Positions 9,278 through 18,055 are shown, counted from the first letter of the stretch. The stretch: DNA of 64,000 nucleotides from JAPUME01 sp027294185 (GCA_963555835.3 CAUVWZ020000001.1:186001-250000); one strand, 5' to 3'. Notes: generated by a model from the letters alone, not told the origin. Numbers and translations are program-made.

Positions 9278-9382
9278 TTATGTTAGTTCAGGCTCAATTA
9301 CCTTCGCGCGATACACCACTCCCATGCCGCCCTCACCGAGCTTGGCGGTAACCCGATAGTGCGAAATGCTCTTGCCGATCAT
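9278..9382 (-). pseudogene. N-terminal fragment of a Ser/Thr protein kinase
   Basis: Thirty-four codons begin MIGKSISHYRVTAKLGEGGM and continue GVVYRAK. This is the characteristic start of acidobacterial Ser/Thr kinases, with the glycine-rich ATP loop GEGGMGVVY. The match stops after YRA, and a stop codon ends the frame at 9278. Invariant Lys, catalytic loop and everything beyond are gone. The start is intact and could be expressed as a stub. The divergence point contains a 13-base match (TATGTTAGTTCAG on the plus strand, 9279-9291) to the 96-bp repeat seen elsewhere in the window, which may mark how it was truncated. Confidence 0.75.
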
Positions 9383-9636
9383 AAGAGGGACCCTGAATCG
9401 ATGGGGCTATCCTAGTTCGCCCCAGGAGTTAAGTCAACGCGTCAGCCTCAGGCCGGAAAGCTGATGCTCACGGCAGGGAGGAAACAATCTGGAGGGACTC
9501 TCAAATAACGGTGTGGTCTCCGGCCCCACGAGCATCTCGCTCACAAGATCGACGATCTTTCGTCCCTCCGTTCAGGAGTGGAAGCTTGGCAAGCGGCAAT
9601 TTGGATTTTCACCTCAAATCAATTCCGGGGGCGTAT

Positions 9637-10134
9637 TCAGATAAAAGCTTCCAGCAGTTTTTTTTGGACTTCCTTCAGCCCGCCGTGAGCTTCGTCCAGC
9701 TCGGAGATTGTTTCGCGGAGCCGCTTGATCAGAAATCGTTTTTCCAGCCCGTTGCGGATGGCGAGCAGAAGCTGGTCGTTGTCCCAGGGTTTTTCCAGGT
9801 ATTGAAAAAGGCCCACCTGATTGATCGCCCGGATGGCGCTCTCCTTGTCCGCATAACCGGTCAGAAGTATCCTCGTCGCCTCCGGCTGGAGAGCTTTGAT
9901 TTGGGCGAGGAGCTCGATTCCGTCCATATGGGGCATCATGTAATCGGCGATAATCAAATCGGCGCTGTTCTTCCTTGCATGTTCCAGGGCCCGGGCGGGG
10001 TCGGTGAAGCATTCGACCTGATAGCTCTCCTCCAGTTTTAGAAATGTGCGAATGCTCGAGAGCACCATCTCCTCATCATCCACAATGAGGAGGCGTGCTT
10101 GTTCCTGGACATCCGGGAGTCCCGCAGTGGACAT
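9637..10134 (-). CDS. Single-receiver response regulator
   Basis: A 165-residue response regulator with one receiver domain (about residues 14-130) and a short C-terminal helix likely to form a coiled coil (ETISELDEAHGGLKEVQKKL). The acidic pair is at D19-D20 (LLIVDDEE), the phosphoacceptor is D64 (LIIADYMMPHMDG), T92 is in ILLTGYAD, and the Lys is in YLEKPWD. The KPW form is typical of RpfG-like and sensor-linked receivers. It has no DNA-binding or enzymatic output and so probably acts by protein contact. It follows a histidine kinase by 67 nt on the same strand and is its likely partner. It is the last gene of the five-gene signalling operon. Confidence 0.92.
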   Translation of the reverse strand: MSTAGLPDVQEQARLLIVDDEEMVLSSIRTFLKLEESYQVECFTDPARALEHARKNSADLIIADYMMPHMDGIELLAQIKALQPEATRILLTGYADKESAIRAINQVGLFQYLEKPWDNDQLLLAIRNGLEKRFLIKRLRETISELDEAHGGLKEVQKKLLEAFI

Positions 10135-10201
10135 GGTATTTCCCCCTAAGAATTTTCCGTTCCCTGTGGAAGTTCATAAATATGGAAAGATCCCGCAAGG
10201 C

Positions 10202-10954
10202 TCAATTCACCGGCAAGTTTATCCTGACAACCGTTCCCTTGCCCAACTCGCTTACAACTTCAATGGTTCCGTCGTGCTCTCGGACGATCTCGCGGGTAAT
10301 GGAAAGCCCTAACCCGGTTCCCGTATCCTTGGTTGTAAAGTCCGCTTCGAATATCTTTTCGCGTTGCTCGCGGGGAATTCCTTTGCCGGTATCTGAAAAC
10401 TCGACCACGACATTGTCCCCCTCGATACGGGTTGCAATCGTAATAACACCCCGCCCTTCGATGGCCTCCCCCGCGTTGACGAGAAGGTTCAGGAAAGCTT
10501 GATTCAACCGATTCGGGAAACACCGAATCTTGGGGAGATCGCCGTAGGTTTTCTCGATGCGGATGCGGCCCTTGAACTGCCACTCGACCAGCCTGACCGT
10601 GGTGTCCAATCCTTCCTGAAGTTTGAAAGGTACCCGTTCGGCCCGGTCCCGGCGGGAAAAGTTTTTTACGTTGCGCACCAGGTCGACAATTCGCCGGAGG
10701 GCCATTCGATCCACCTCGGCAATCGTCGTCAGGGTTCCTACAAGGTCTGTGAGCTTCTTTTTTCTGGACTCCGCTGATTCACCAGCGGCATGTTCCCGAA
10801 GCAAAGGGAGCATACGGGCCAGAAGATCATTGTTACTGTTGATGGCCCCTACAGGAGTATTAATTTCGTGGACGACGGCGGAGACCAGCCGACCCAGGGT
10901 GGCCATCTTCTCGGATTGTTCCCGATCTCTTCGGGAATCTTTCATGTTTTCCAT
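10202..10954 (-). CDS. Soluble sensor histidine kinase
   Basis: A 250-residue histidine kinase without membrane segments or an obvious sensor domain. The H-box is LVSAVVHEINTPVGA (His29). It is followed by a helical dimerisation region and an HATPase_c domain with N-box FLNLLVNAGEAI, G1 box FSDTGKGIP and G2 box GTGLGLSI. Because it starts almost directly at the H-box, its signal must come from a partner; the adjacent cyclic-nucleotide-binding protein (57 nt upstream) is the obvious candidate. The response regulator 67 nt downstream is the likely phosphoacceptor. Its HEINTPVGAINSN motif closely resembles HEINSPLGAMTSN in the FHA kinase at the head of the operon, so the two are related kinases. 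Confidence 0.93.
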   Translation of the reverse strand: MENMKDSRRDREQSEKMATLGRLVSAVVHEINTPVGAINSNNDLLARMLPLLREHAAGESAESRKKKLTDLVGTLTTIAEVDRMALRRIVDLVRNVKNFSRRDRAERVPFKLQEGLDTTVRLVEWQFKGRIRIEKTYGDLPKIRCFPNRLNQAFLNLLVNAGEAIEGRGVITIATRIEGDNVVVEFSDTGKGIPREQREKIFEADFTTKDTGTGLGLSITREIVREHDGTIEVVSELGKGTVVRINLPVN

Positions 10955-11011
10955 CGGAAACTTTCGTTAGAAGAGTCGCGCCATCTCCTCCAATCCAGAG
11001 GATGGAGTGGA

Positions 11012-11425
11012 TCACTTTTCGATCAATTTGCGCATCCGGCGGACCAGGGCCCGAAAAATATTTTGCATAACTTCACTATGGTCGGCCAACAGGTCGTAGA
11101 AGTCTTCTCGCTCGATTCGCAGCGCGCGCGCATCCTCCACTACGGTGGCGGTCACGACCATCGGCTCATCATCCAGCAGAGCCCAGGTGCCCACGACGTT
11201 CTTTTCTCCGGCCAGAAGGATTCTTTCGCCGTCCGAATCCAGCGAGATTTTCCCATCAATAATGACATACAAGGAATCCGAGCGCTCCTTCTCACGGAAG
11301 AGCACCTTGCCGCGCGGGAATTCCACTTCTTGCGTTATCAGCGCGATATTACCCAGTTGTTCGGGTGAGAGGCTGGAAAGCAACTCCACATTTTGGAGAA
11401 AAAGGACTTTCTCGATCAACGTCAT
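11012..11425 (-). CDS. Cyclic nucleotide-binding domain protein
   Basis: A 137-residue protein consisting of one Crp/Fnr-type cyclic nucleotide-binding domain without a DNA-binding domain. The beta-roll pattern is visible: VEFPRGKVLFREKERSDSLY, VIIDGKISL, VVGTWALLDDEPMVVTATV and RALRIEREDFYDLL. It is followed by a helical C-terminus. The ARTATA-type phosphate-binding motif is replaced by PMVVTAT, so true cAMP binding is uncertain. The position between a carrier with HEAT repeats and a sensorless histidine kinase suggests it supplies the sensory input of the kinase. Assignment of the fold is firm; the ligand is unknown. Confidence 0.88.
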   Translation of the reverse strand: MTLIEKVLFLQNVELLSSLSPEQLGNIALITQEVEFPRGKVLFREKERSDSLYVIIDGKISLDSDGERILLAGEKNVVGTWALLDDEPMVVTATVVEDARALRIEREDFYDLLADHSEVMQNIFRALVRRMRKLIEK

Positions 11426-11527
11426 TTTGGACAGAATCCTCCACGATATTTGCGGGCCGAATCATTTTCCCTGCCGGCCGAACCGGAATCCTCCATAGGC
11501 ACCGGCTTGCCAAAGGGCAGGTCCAGG

Positions 11528-14278
11528 TCATTCGCCGGACTTTGTCGCCAATCGCTCCAGAGCATGAGACGCCGTTTCAACCACCTTCGGGTCCGGGTCA
11601 CTCACTGCGGCACGGATGTCGGGCTCGAGAGAGGTAAGGCGCAATTCCCCGGCCCGGTAAATCGCTACCATTTTCACCCATCGATCATCGCCTCGGATCA
11701 GATCTTTCAAGAAATCCGCAGTTCCTGCCGGCTTGAGATCGAACTGCTGCTTTCCCAGCAACCGCAGGCGGTCCCAGGCAATCTCCTCCAGAACCGGCAG
11801 GATCAACCGCTTCAGGGGCCGTCCGAGAGTACTGTCAAGAAATTCCACCGCCGCGGCTCGTCGCTGTGCCCTGGGGCTTCGCACGGCCTGGTAGGCATCG
11901 AAGACGCCTTCCGGCGAATAGCGTAAACCCAACAGGCGGAATACGCGTTCCAGCGTCTGGTCCAGGCGTTCTTCAAGTGTCCGGATCAAAAGTAAGCGGC
12001 TTGGCCCCTCGTCCGCCTTGCTGCTTTGCACATTGAAAAGGCATTGGTAGTAACGCTTCATCTCCCCGACGATTTCACGTTCAACGGGATCGCCCGGAAT
12101 CGGGACCTCGGGATGATCTCGTCGGAGCCGGTTCAAGGCCTTGAGAATCTGGAATCGCATTTCGAAGCTGCTGTTCTTCAGATTCTCCACCAGAATTCCC
12201 GCGGCCTCCAGCGTGGCTATCTGGCCGAGCAAACGCGGGATCGCGCGACGAATATTTTCCGGCTCACCTGTGTCTTGAAGGTAGTCGCCCAGTGTGCCCA
12301 GGATTCGCGGCCCGTAGCTCGCCAGCGCATCCCGAGCTCGCGCTCTTGTCCTGCGATTCGCGAGCTTACTGAGGACGAGAGAAACGAGCTTTCGATTTCT
12401 AACTTTGCCCGCAGTTTCCAGGGCGGCATTGACGACGGTTGCATTCGAGTCTTCCAACAGTTGCCGCAGAGGTCCGGCAATCGACGCCCGGTCCGCCAAG
12501 GGGAGCGCACGAGCCGCGAGGACGCGAGCCTTTTCCGTTTCGGTTCGGTCCGGAACCAACAGCGCCTCGATCCATGACTCAGAGATCGTGGCCACGGGCT
12601 TTTCATAGGCATTTGCTTCCAATGCCTCCAGAGCCGCCAGGCGTATATCCAAATTCTTGTGGCTCAGGAAAGATTGCAGCCGCGAATCCGGGTCCGGGTC
12701 CAAACGAGAAAGGTAATTGACACTTTCTGCGAGCAATCCAGGATCGTCGGCTCCCAGGAACTGCTCCGCTTCTGCGACGGCGGAGCGGTCGCCACGGCCA
12801 CTCAAGACCCGTAGTGTAGCCGCGCGAACCTCGGCGGCCGGATGCTTCAACAGACGAGGCAATCGGTCCTTTGGAAATGTGGCGGGAAACTGCTCGAAGA
12901 GTTTTAGTGCATAGCTGACCTGCCGTGTGTTGGGAGAATCCAAAGCCTGCGTCAGCAGTTTGAGGGTGGCAGCGTCGGAAACATTCACGGTCACACTCTC
13001 GAAGTGCACCTCGCGCTTTTCGAGGGAGCTCCTGAGGGTGCGCACGTAGGCGTGCAATGCGAAGCCGGCCAGGAAGATCCACAGCCCTGCAAAAATCACT
13101 GTGACGATCCCAAGTTGCCGCAGATTCAGCAGCAGCACCGAGGTACAAAAGACCAGAATCAAGCCTGCCAGCCCACCCGATACCCGGTCGACCACCATAT
13201 CCAGGAACACCTTGGTGCGATTCTTGACTTCCGGTGGAATGGGAAGGTAGAGCACTTCCAGGCTGGTCTTGTTCAAGGTATAACGACACCCGGCTTGGAT
13301 CATCCGGAGGCCGGAAACAAGCCAAATGCCGGGAAACGCAAGCACTCCCAGGGAAGCGATGATGACCGCCACCGGGGTGAATCGCAATGCGCCGCCCACA
13401 CCCATGACGCGCAACACAGCACCGGTAAGAAACAACTGCACGGAAAAGGTCACGGCATTCAAATAAAGGCCCATGAACGCGCCCAGGAAAGCGGTCAGAT
13501 CCTCCTTGTCGGGAAAGGTCGATTGGGCGAAACCGAAAAATTGGTACTCCACCAGCTTGCCCACAACCACAGAGATGGAAATGATGGCGCTGATGACCAT
13601 CAAGTGGCGGCTCTTGACGACCAGGCGGAGTATATCAAGCGGATGGTGACTTTCACTCCCCCTGCTCGATTCTCTGGTCACGGGCATGCGGCGGGAGGCT
13701 TGCCAAAAAATCACAATTGCCAGAACCATCGTGGCCGCTGCACAAAGAATCAGGTTTTCAGCCATCAAGATCCGTACGAAGAGCATCGTAAAGGTCCCGC
13801 CCAGCATCGCCCCCACAACGCCGCCCAGATTCAGCAGGCCAAAGAGACGCTTCGCCTGTCGGGAGTCCAAACAGTTGTTCGCGAAGACCCAGAATTGCGA
13901 CACCGTAAGGATGGAAAAGATTTTCATCCACACCAAAAACCCGTAGTAGGGCCAGGTCCAATCCGTGAATCGAAGCAGGGACCACAACAGGATCATGTTC
14001 CCGACAAGGAACCATTGCGTAATTGTAATAAGGCGGACAACCGAGACACGGCCCGAAAAACGGCCCAGGAGGAAGGCCACACAAGCCGCCGCAACCGCGA
14101 TCAGAATATAGGTGTAAGGAAGCTTCCCGACGCCTACCTTATTAAGGAACAGGGCGCTTGAGGCTGATTTCAAAATATAGGAAGTAAGGATTAGAAGAAA
14201 GTAGTTGAAGAAGAGTGGAATCATCTGCGCCAGCTCGTGGCGGCGGACATCGAAAAGGCTGCGAAAATATTGCGTCAT
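11528..14278 (-). CDS. Npt1/Npt2-type MFS carrier with HEAT-repeat C-terminus
   Basis: A 916-residue fusion. Residues 1-420 form about twelve hydrophobic segments resembling the ATP/ADP translocase-like (Npt1/Npt2) branch of the major facilitator family (WVFANNCLDSRQAKRLFGLL, then GGVVGAMLGGTFTMLFVRIL). Residues 450-910 are a soluble array of HEAT-like helical repeats (for example LLKHPAAEVRAATLRVLSGR and DPDPKVVETASHALERLA). Free-living bacteria carry such fusions; a nucleotide-exchange function is proven only for obligate intracellular organisms, so the substrate here is open. Sitting between an FHA kinase and a cyclic-nucleotide-binding protein, it may serve as a membrane sensor or scaffold. 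A lone paralogue-like role in phosphorelay input is inference. Confidence 0.85.
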   Translation of the reverse strand: MTQYFRSLFDVRRHELAQMIPLFFNYFLLILTSYILKSASSALFLNKVGVGKLPYTYILIAVAAACVAFLLGRFSGRVSVVRLITITQWFLVGNMILLWSLLRFTDWTWPYYGFLVWMKIFSILTVSQFWVFANNCLDSRQAKRLFGLLNLGGVVGAMLGGTFTMLFVRILMAENLILCAAATMVLAIVIFWQASRRMPVTRESSRGSESHHPLDILRLVVKSRHLMVISAIISISVVVGKLVEYQFFGFAQSTFPDKEDLTAFLGAFMGLYLNAVTFSVQLFLTGAVLRVMGVGGALRFTPVAVIIASLGVLAFPGIWLVSGLRMIQAGCRYTLNKTSLEVLYLPIPPEVKNRTKVFLDMVVDRVSGGLAGLILVFCTSVLLLNLRQLGIVTVIFAGLWIFLAGFALHAYVRTLRSSLEKREVHFESVTVNVSDAATLKLLTQALDSPNTRQVSYALKLFEQFPATFPKDRLPRLLKHPAAEVRAATLRVLSGRGDRSAVAEAEQFLGADDPGLLAESVNYLSRLDPDPDSRLQSFLSHKNLDIRLAALEALEANAYEKPVATISESWIEALLVPDRTETEKARVLAARALPLADRASIAGPLRQLLEDSNATVVNAALETAGKVRNRKLVSLVLSKLANRRTRARARDALASYGPRILGTLGDYLQDTGEPENIRRAIPRLLGQIATLEAAGILVENLKNSSFEMRFQILKALNRLRRDHPEVPIPGDPVEREIVGEMKRYYQCLFNVQSSKADEGPSRLLLIRTLEERLDQTLERVFRLLGLRYSPEGVFDAYQAVRSPRAQRRAAAVEFLDSTLGRPLKRLILPVLEEIAWDRLRLLGKQQFDLKPAGTADFLKDLIRGDDRWVKMVAIYRAGELRLTSLEPDIRAAVSDPDPKVVETASHALERLATKSGE

Positions 14279-14320
14279 TTTCGTTTCATTCCCAAGAGAG
14301 GGTTCCTGTACCGGTAACGC

Positions 14321-16162
14321 TCAGCCGACGCTGGCCGGTTTCTTGCCTCCGGCACGAATAGCCGGCGGCGTCTCGTTGCCCTTGGCCTGAACTCCGGCTT
14401 CAAGAGGCAGGGAGAGGATTACTTTCGTTCCGGCGCCGGGTTCGCTTTCAATCCGGATTTCACCGTGGTGTTCCTCGACAATCTGACGGGTAATGGCCAG
14501 GCCGAGTCCGGCTCCTATCCTTCCTCCCTTTCCTGTAAATCCGAGGTCAAAGACGTGGCTCAACTGTTCCGGAGTCATTCCCTTTCCGTCGTCTTCAATG
14601 GTAATCCGGAGCTCCTTTCCCCGGCACTCGGAGCAGATCTTTACCTCGCCCTCCCCTTCAATGGCCTGGATTGCGTTCAACAACAGATTCATAAATACTT
14701 GATGCAATCGGCCCGGGGAAGCGACAAGCCGCGGCAACTCAGCGCAGGATGTGACCACACGAATCCGGCTTCCGATCTTGTGCTGGAGAAGGGTCCGGGT
14801 TGTTTCCAGGGCTTCGTTAACGTCGATCGCTTTTCGCTCCGCCTGATCCAGGCCTACGAAATTCTTCATCGCGCTGAGGATTTCCTGCAAGCGGCGGCTG
14901 GCGGCCTGGGAGCTCTGGTTGATCTCCCTGTAAATCTCCACTTCGCGTTGAATCTGCAATTGCTTGTCCAGCTTGGCGAATTCCGGCAGAGCCTTCCAAC
15001 GCTCCTCCAGCCTGCAAATCGAACGATAGAGCGTATTCATGTTGCTCGTCATCGCGCCCAGGGGCGAATTGATCTCGTGGGCGATCCCTGCCGCCAACCT
15101 GCCAACGGCTGCCAACTTTTCCGACTGAACAACCTGAGATTGAGCCTGCTCCAGCTCGCTGTATGCCTCCCGCAGATCGTCATTCGCCCGGGCCAGATCG
15201 GCGGTCCGCTCGCGAACCTGATCTTCGAGCGACGAGCTGTACCGCTGCAATTGCTCGTAGAGCTGTCTCTTTTCAATTACCAGGGCGGCCTGGCTCGCCA
15301 GGGATTCCAACAACCACAGGTCAACTTGCGAAAACGCTTCCACTTTTCGCTGGCTGTCCACATAAATGACGCCGATCAGCCGATCTTCCACTTTCAGCGG
15401 CACGCACATAATACTGCGAAGACCGAGCGCGTGAATGCTGCTGCCCACCTCCGTTGCCTTCGCCTCCGGAATGTCCACCAGAACCCTCGGTGCGCCCGTT
15501 TTCCGTACGTGCTCCACCGTGCTGAAGCTCAGTTTCACCTTCCCGGCCTCCACCTCCACTTCGGTCCGGTCCAGGTTTCGCGCTACTTTGAACTCCAACT
15601 CCCCGGCTTCACTTACCATCATCAGGAAGCCTCTTTCGGCTCGGGTTACGCGGATCACAGAATCGATCACATGCTCCAGAACGTCCTTCAAGTCCACGGG
15701 AGAATTGATGAGCTTGGTGACATCCAATAGAAGGCGCAGGTGATCGACCTCCACCTCGGGCGAAGTAACAGACGCGGAAACCGAAGTTTGAGGGGTAACG
15801 AACCGAAAACGGAACTTGCCGATCGTCACTACGTCGCCCGCCTTCAGGCGAAAGGAGGAAATGATCTTTTGACCGTTTACTTCTACACCGTGTCGGCTTT
15901 TGTTGTCCTCAATGGAATAGTGGTCTCCCTGGCGACGGATGTGCGCATGATGGCGGGAAACGCTGGAGTCTCCCGGCAGAATAAGATCGTTGTCGCCCAA
16001 TCTGCCGATAACGACCTCGGATTTCGTCAGTTCCAGCGCCGGGATATCCGAACGCCCATCCATCGGCTCGAGTCGCGTCACGGCGGACTTAATTCTGCGC
16101 CCACACTCGGGACACTTCTTCAGTCCCGGGGCAATCTCGGATTTGCATTTCGGGCAATTCAT
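14321..16162 (-). CDS. Zinc ribbon-FHA-GAF sensor histidine kinase
   Basis: A 613-residue multidomain kinase. The start at 16162 (MNCPKCKSEI) is preferred over an upstream frame because it begins exactly at a zinc ribbon (CPKC at 3-6 and CPEC at 17-20). Next is an FHA domain (about 42-115; GR at 53-54, SRHHA at 69-73), which binds phosphothreonine. Then follow a GAF domain (about 140-290), a coiled coil, a HisKA domain with LAAGIAHEINSPLGAM, and an HATPase_c domain (FMNLLLNAIQAIEG, DDGKGM, GAGLGLAI). All catalytic boxes are present. FHA input suggests a link to Ser/Thr kinases, remnants of which lie on both sides of this operon. It heads the five-gene minus-strand operon, 42 nt before the Npt-HEAT gene. 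Confidence 0.93.
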   Translation of the reverse strand: MNCPKCKSEIAPGLKKCPECGRRIKSAVTRLEPMDGRSDIPALELTKSEVVIGRLGDNDLILPGDSSVSRHHAHIRRQGDHYSIEDNKSRHGVEVNGQKIISSFRLKAGDVVTIGKFRFRFVTPQTSVSASVTSPEVEVDHLRLLLDVTKLINSPVDLKDVLEHVIDSVIRVTRAERGFLMMVSEAGELEFKVARNLDRTEVEVEAGKVKLSFSTVEHVRKTGAPRVLVDIPEAKATEVGSSIHALGLRSIMCVPLKVEDRLIGVIYVDSQRKVEAFSQVDLWLLESLASQAALVIEKRQLYEQLQRYSSSLEDQVRERTADLARANDDLREAYSELEQAQSQVVQSEKLAAVGRLAAGIAHEINSPLGAMTSNMNTLYRSICRLEERWKALPEFAKLDKQLQIQREVEIYREINQSSQAASRRLQEILSAMKNFVGLDQAERKAIDVNEALETTRTLLQHKIGSRIRVVTSCAELPRLVASPGRLHQVFMNLLLNAIQAIEGEGEVKICSECRGKELRITIEDDGKGMTPEQLSHVFDLGFTGKGGRIGAGLGLAITRQIVEEHHGEIRIESEPGAGTKVILSLPLEAGVQAKGNETPPAIRAGGKKPASVG

Positions 16163-16351
16163 TTGCCTGATTCCGCCCCTGCGGACCGTTTTCTGTCGGC
16201 TGAGTCTTCTCGGTGGCCCACACCTATCCTCCCCACCAATCGGCATTCCCGTAACGCGAGCCTGCCTTAGCTTTTTGCCTGGGATAAGGACTTAACTCCC
16301 TTGTGTGGGGCCATCTTAGCCTCCAGCCAGGGGCAAGTCAACGCGAGGGGA

Positions 16352-16403
16352 CTACTCCGGAAAATTCATCCGTCGCAGGAGAGATTGGAAGCGGGGGTCG
16401 GAG
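16352..16403 (-). pseudogene. C-terminal scrap of a second Ser/Thr kinase-TPR gene
   Basis: The frame reads LRSDPRFQSLLRRMNFPE and stops at 16352. This is the usual end of acidobacterial Ser/Thr kinase-TPR proteins. It directly abuts, in another frame, the stop of the PD40-type kinase remnant at 16413, so tails of two different kinase genes are joined head to tail. Only the last 17 or so residues survive. Confidence 0.5.
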
Positions 16404-16412
16404 CGGAGAGTG

Positions 16413-16845
16413 TCAGTTCTGCCCGGCGGAGGTGACGCGGCGGACCTCGTCGAACCAGTTCGTCACCAGGGTCAGGTGGTCGAGAGCAGCTTCCGAATCT
16501 CCCGTCGTCTTGATCACGGCGAAGCGCTTCCCGTCGGGATGGAGGGCGAAATTCCGGGCGATACCTCGGTCTGTAAATTGCCCCTCCGACCACAGCCGGG
16601 GCCTTCCGGCCCGCAAGGAGTCTCCCTCGACCGAATAGCTGACCACCATGATTCTGTTGTCGCCCATCCGGTAAAACAATTCTTTTCGGTTCGGGGACCA
16701 GATCGGAAACCGACCCCCGCCGGTGGAAATCTGCCACTTCCCGCCAGGGCCGGACGTACACTTCATACGTTCCCGATTCGTTGGAGTTGTAGGCAATCCA
16801 GCGCCCATCATGTCCACCGAACCCACCGGGATTCCACGAAATGCG
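16413..16845 (-). pseudogene. C-terminal remnant of a PD40 beta-propeller Ser/Thr kinase
   Basis: Two overlapping frames together give the end of a WD40-like PD40 propeller as found in acidobacterial Ser/Thr kinases. One reads GRWIAYNSNESGTYEVYVRP (about 16845 to 16760). The other continues GPGGKWQISTGGGRFPIWSP and ends NWFDEVRR. A frameshift near 16758 separates them. No kinase domain is present. Conserved repeat features (DGRWIAY, GGKWQIS, W-S-P-x-x-K-E-L-F-Y) make the family clear. The gene is dead: truncated at the 5' side and frameshifted. Confidence 0.75.
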
Positions 16846-16893
16846 GCATGACCTGGAAAGATCTGCACCCGGCTGAAAACAATCTATCGGGCT

Positions 16894-17784
16894 TCATTCA
16901 GGCGTTAGTCCTGTTAGTAAAACCAACTCATCCCACAACCTTTTTCCTAATACATCGTCATTCATTGCCTTATCAGGTTTTTCGACGCGTTTATCCAGTT
17001 TGAACAAGGCTCCATTGATTGCGTTACGATCTTTATGCGAGAGCATCAGATTGGCAATGGGCTCACCCGCGACCGCAGGTGGCTTTGCAAGGAAAACTGC
17101 CCCCATCCGGTAGAAATAACCCGTGAGTCCGGTGGATAGCCACCTCTTGGTCAACTCTGGATCTGATTTATCGAAGATGAACGCGGGATTGAATGCGACA
17201 GAGGAGATTTTTCCTTCATATCGTCGAGCCAACTCCGCAGCGATCACCCGGTGCATTGTCTTGGTCCTTTCATATGCAGTCATTGGCCTGTGATTTCTGA
17301 TGCTTTCAAGATCATCCCAGTCGATTTCTTTATAGTATGGTGCAATCACATGAAGGACCAATCCGTCTGATTGCTGCATCCTCTCTAACAATAGCTGGGT
17401 GAACAGAAACGGTCCCATAACGTTCGTGGCAAACATCAACTCATGACCGCTGGGCAGGATGTTCGGACCCTTTTTTGGGGTTTGGGCAACGGCAGATAAT
17501 ATCAGTCCATGTATCTTCGGAAACCGGTTCAACGCCTCCGCAGCCACGAGCCTTACAGACTCCATATCAGAGAAGTCGATTACCAGCGAGGCAATGTCCG
17601 TATCCTGATAATCGATCTGCGCTTCAGATAAAGCCACACGGACAGAATCCGCCCTGGCTTCTAATCTCTCGAGCTTACGCCCGAGCAACACAACACTAGC
17701 ACCACATTTTGCCAGCGCGACCGCAGCACCTCCCCCAATGCTTCCGGTCGCTCCAGTAATCAGTATTGTCTGTTTATTCGTCAT
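16894..17784 (-). CDS. Short-chain dehydrogenase/reductase family protein
   Basis: A 296-residue NAD(P)-dependent oxidoreductase of the SDR superfamily, longer variant (retinol dehydrogenase/protochlorophyllide reductase-like). The cofactor motif is ILITGATGSIGGG (residues 7-19). The NAG-equivalent is replaced by LILSAVAQ. The active-site tyrosine is in MTAYERTKTMHR, a Y-x-x-x-K motif, preceded by HVIAPYYKEID in place of the usual catalytic serine strand. It is more AT-rich than the flanking genes. The start overlaps by 11 nt the end of a truncated MDR dehydrogenase, so both once formed an operon. The substrate is unknown. Confidence 0.82.
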   Translation of the reverse strand: MTNKQTILITGATGSIGGGAAVALAKCGASVVLLGRKLERLEARADSVRVALSEAQIDYQDTDIASLVIDFSDMESVRLVAAEALNRFPKIHGLILSAVAQTPKKGPNILPSGHELMFATNVMGPFLFTQLLLERMQQSDGLVLHVIAPYYKEIDWDDLESIRNHRPMTAYERTKTMHRVIAAELARRYEGKISSVAFNPAFIFDKSDPELTKRWLSTGLTGYFYRMGAVFLAKPPAVAGEPIANLMLSHKDRNAINGALFKLDKRVEKPDKAMNDDVLGKRLWDELVLLTGLTPE

Positions 17785-17984
17785 TTTGTTTCACCGTTAT
17801 GACTACATTTCCCTTTTTGTGTCCTTCGTCGACATACCTGTGAGCCTCGGCAGTCTGTTCCAACGGATAGCGTCTATCAATGACTGATTTTAACTTTCCC
17901 GCCTCAATAAGCTCTTTGAGGAAAACCAGATACGCTTTCTCGCTTACTATCCACCAGATTAGTTTCTTGCTGCTTGTCATTGAA
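17774..17984 (-). pseudogene. C-terminal fragment of a zinc-type (MDR) dehydrogenase
   Basis: About 70 residues match the C-terminal end of medium-chain quinone oxidoreductase/alcohol dehydrogenase proteins: FLKELIEAGKLKSVIDRRYP, then AEAHRYVDEGHKKGNVVITV. The coding match ends exactly where the 71-bp repeat begins at 17985; the frame continues through the repeat only by chance. The N-terminal catalytic and most of the nucleotide-binding domain are gone. It overlaps the start of the following SDR gene by 11 nt. Confidence 0.75.
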
Positions 17985-18055
17985 TGACCTGCCCCCAGTG
18001 ATTGTACCAACTCGTATGTTAGTTCAGCGGTAATTCTGTCCCTAGGTCGGGAGGC
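17985..18055 (+). repeat. Partial copy (71 bp) of the 96-bp TGACCTG repeat
   Basis: Identical over 71 bases to the first 71 bases of the perfect copies at 35810-35905 and 48871-48966. It starts with TGACCTGCCCCC and breaks off in the middle of the palindrome (arm TCGGGAGGC). Its outer end abuts the truncated MDR dehydrogenase gene. It looks like one terminus of a mobile element. Confidence 0.85.

Noticed and set aside
13004..14161. 385-codon plus-strand frame
   Set aside because: Antisense to the Npt-HEAT carrier. Its composition (many His, Gln, Arg) is that of a shadow frame, and the minus-strand protein has clear membrane segments.
14465..15730. 421-codon plus-strand frame
   Set aside because: Antisense to the FHA-GAF histidine kinase, whose domains are unmistakable.
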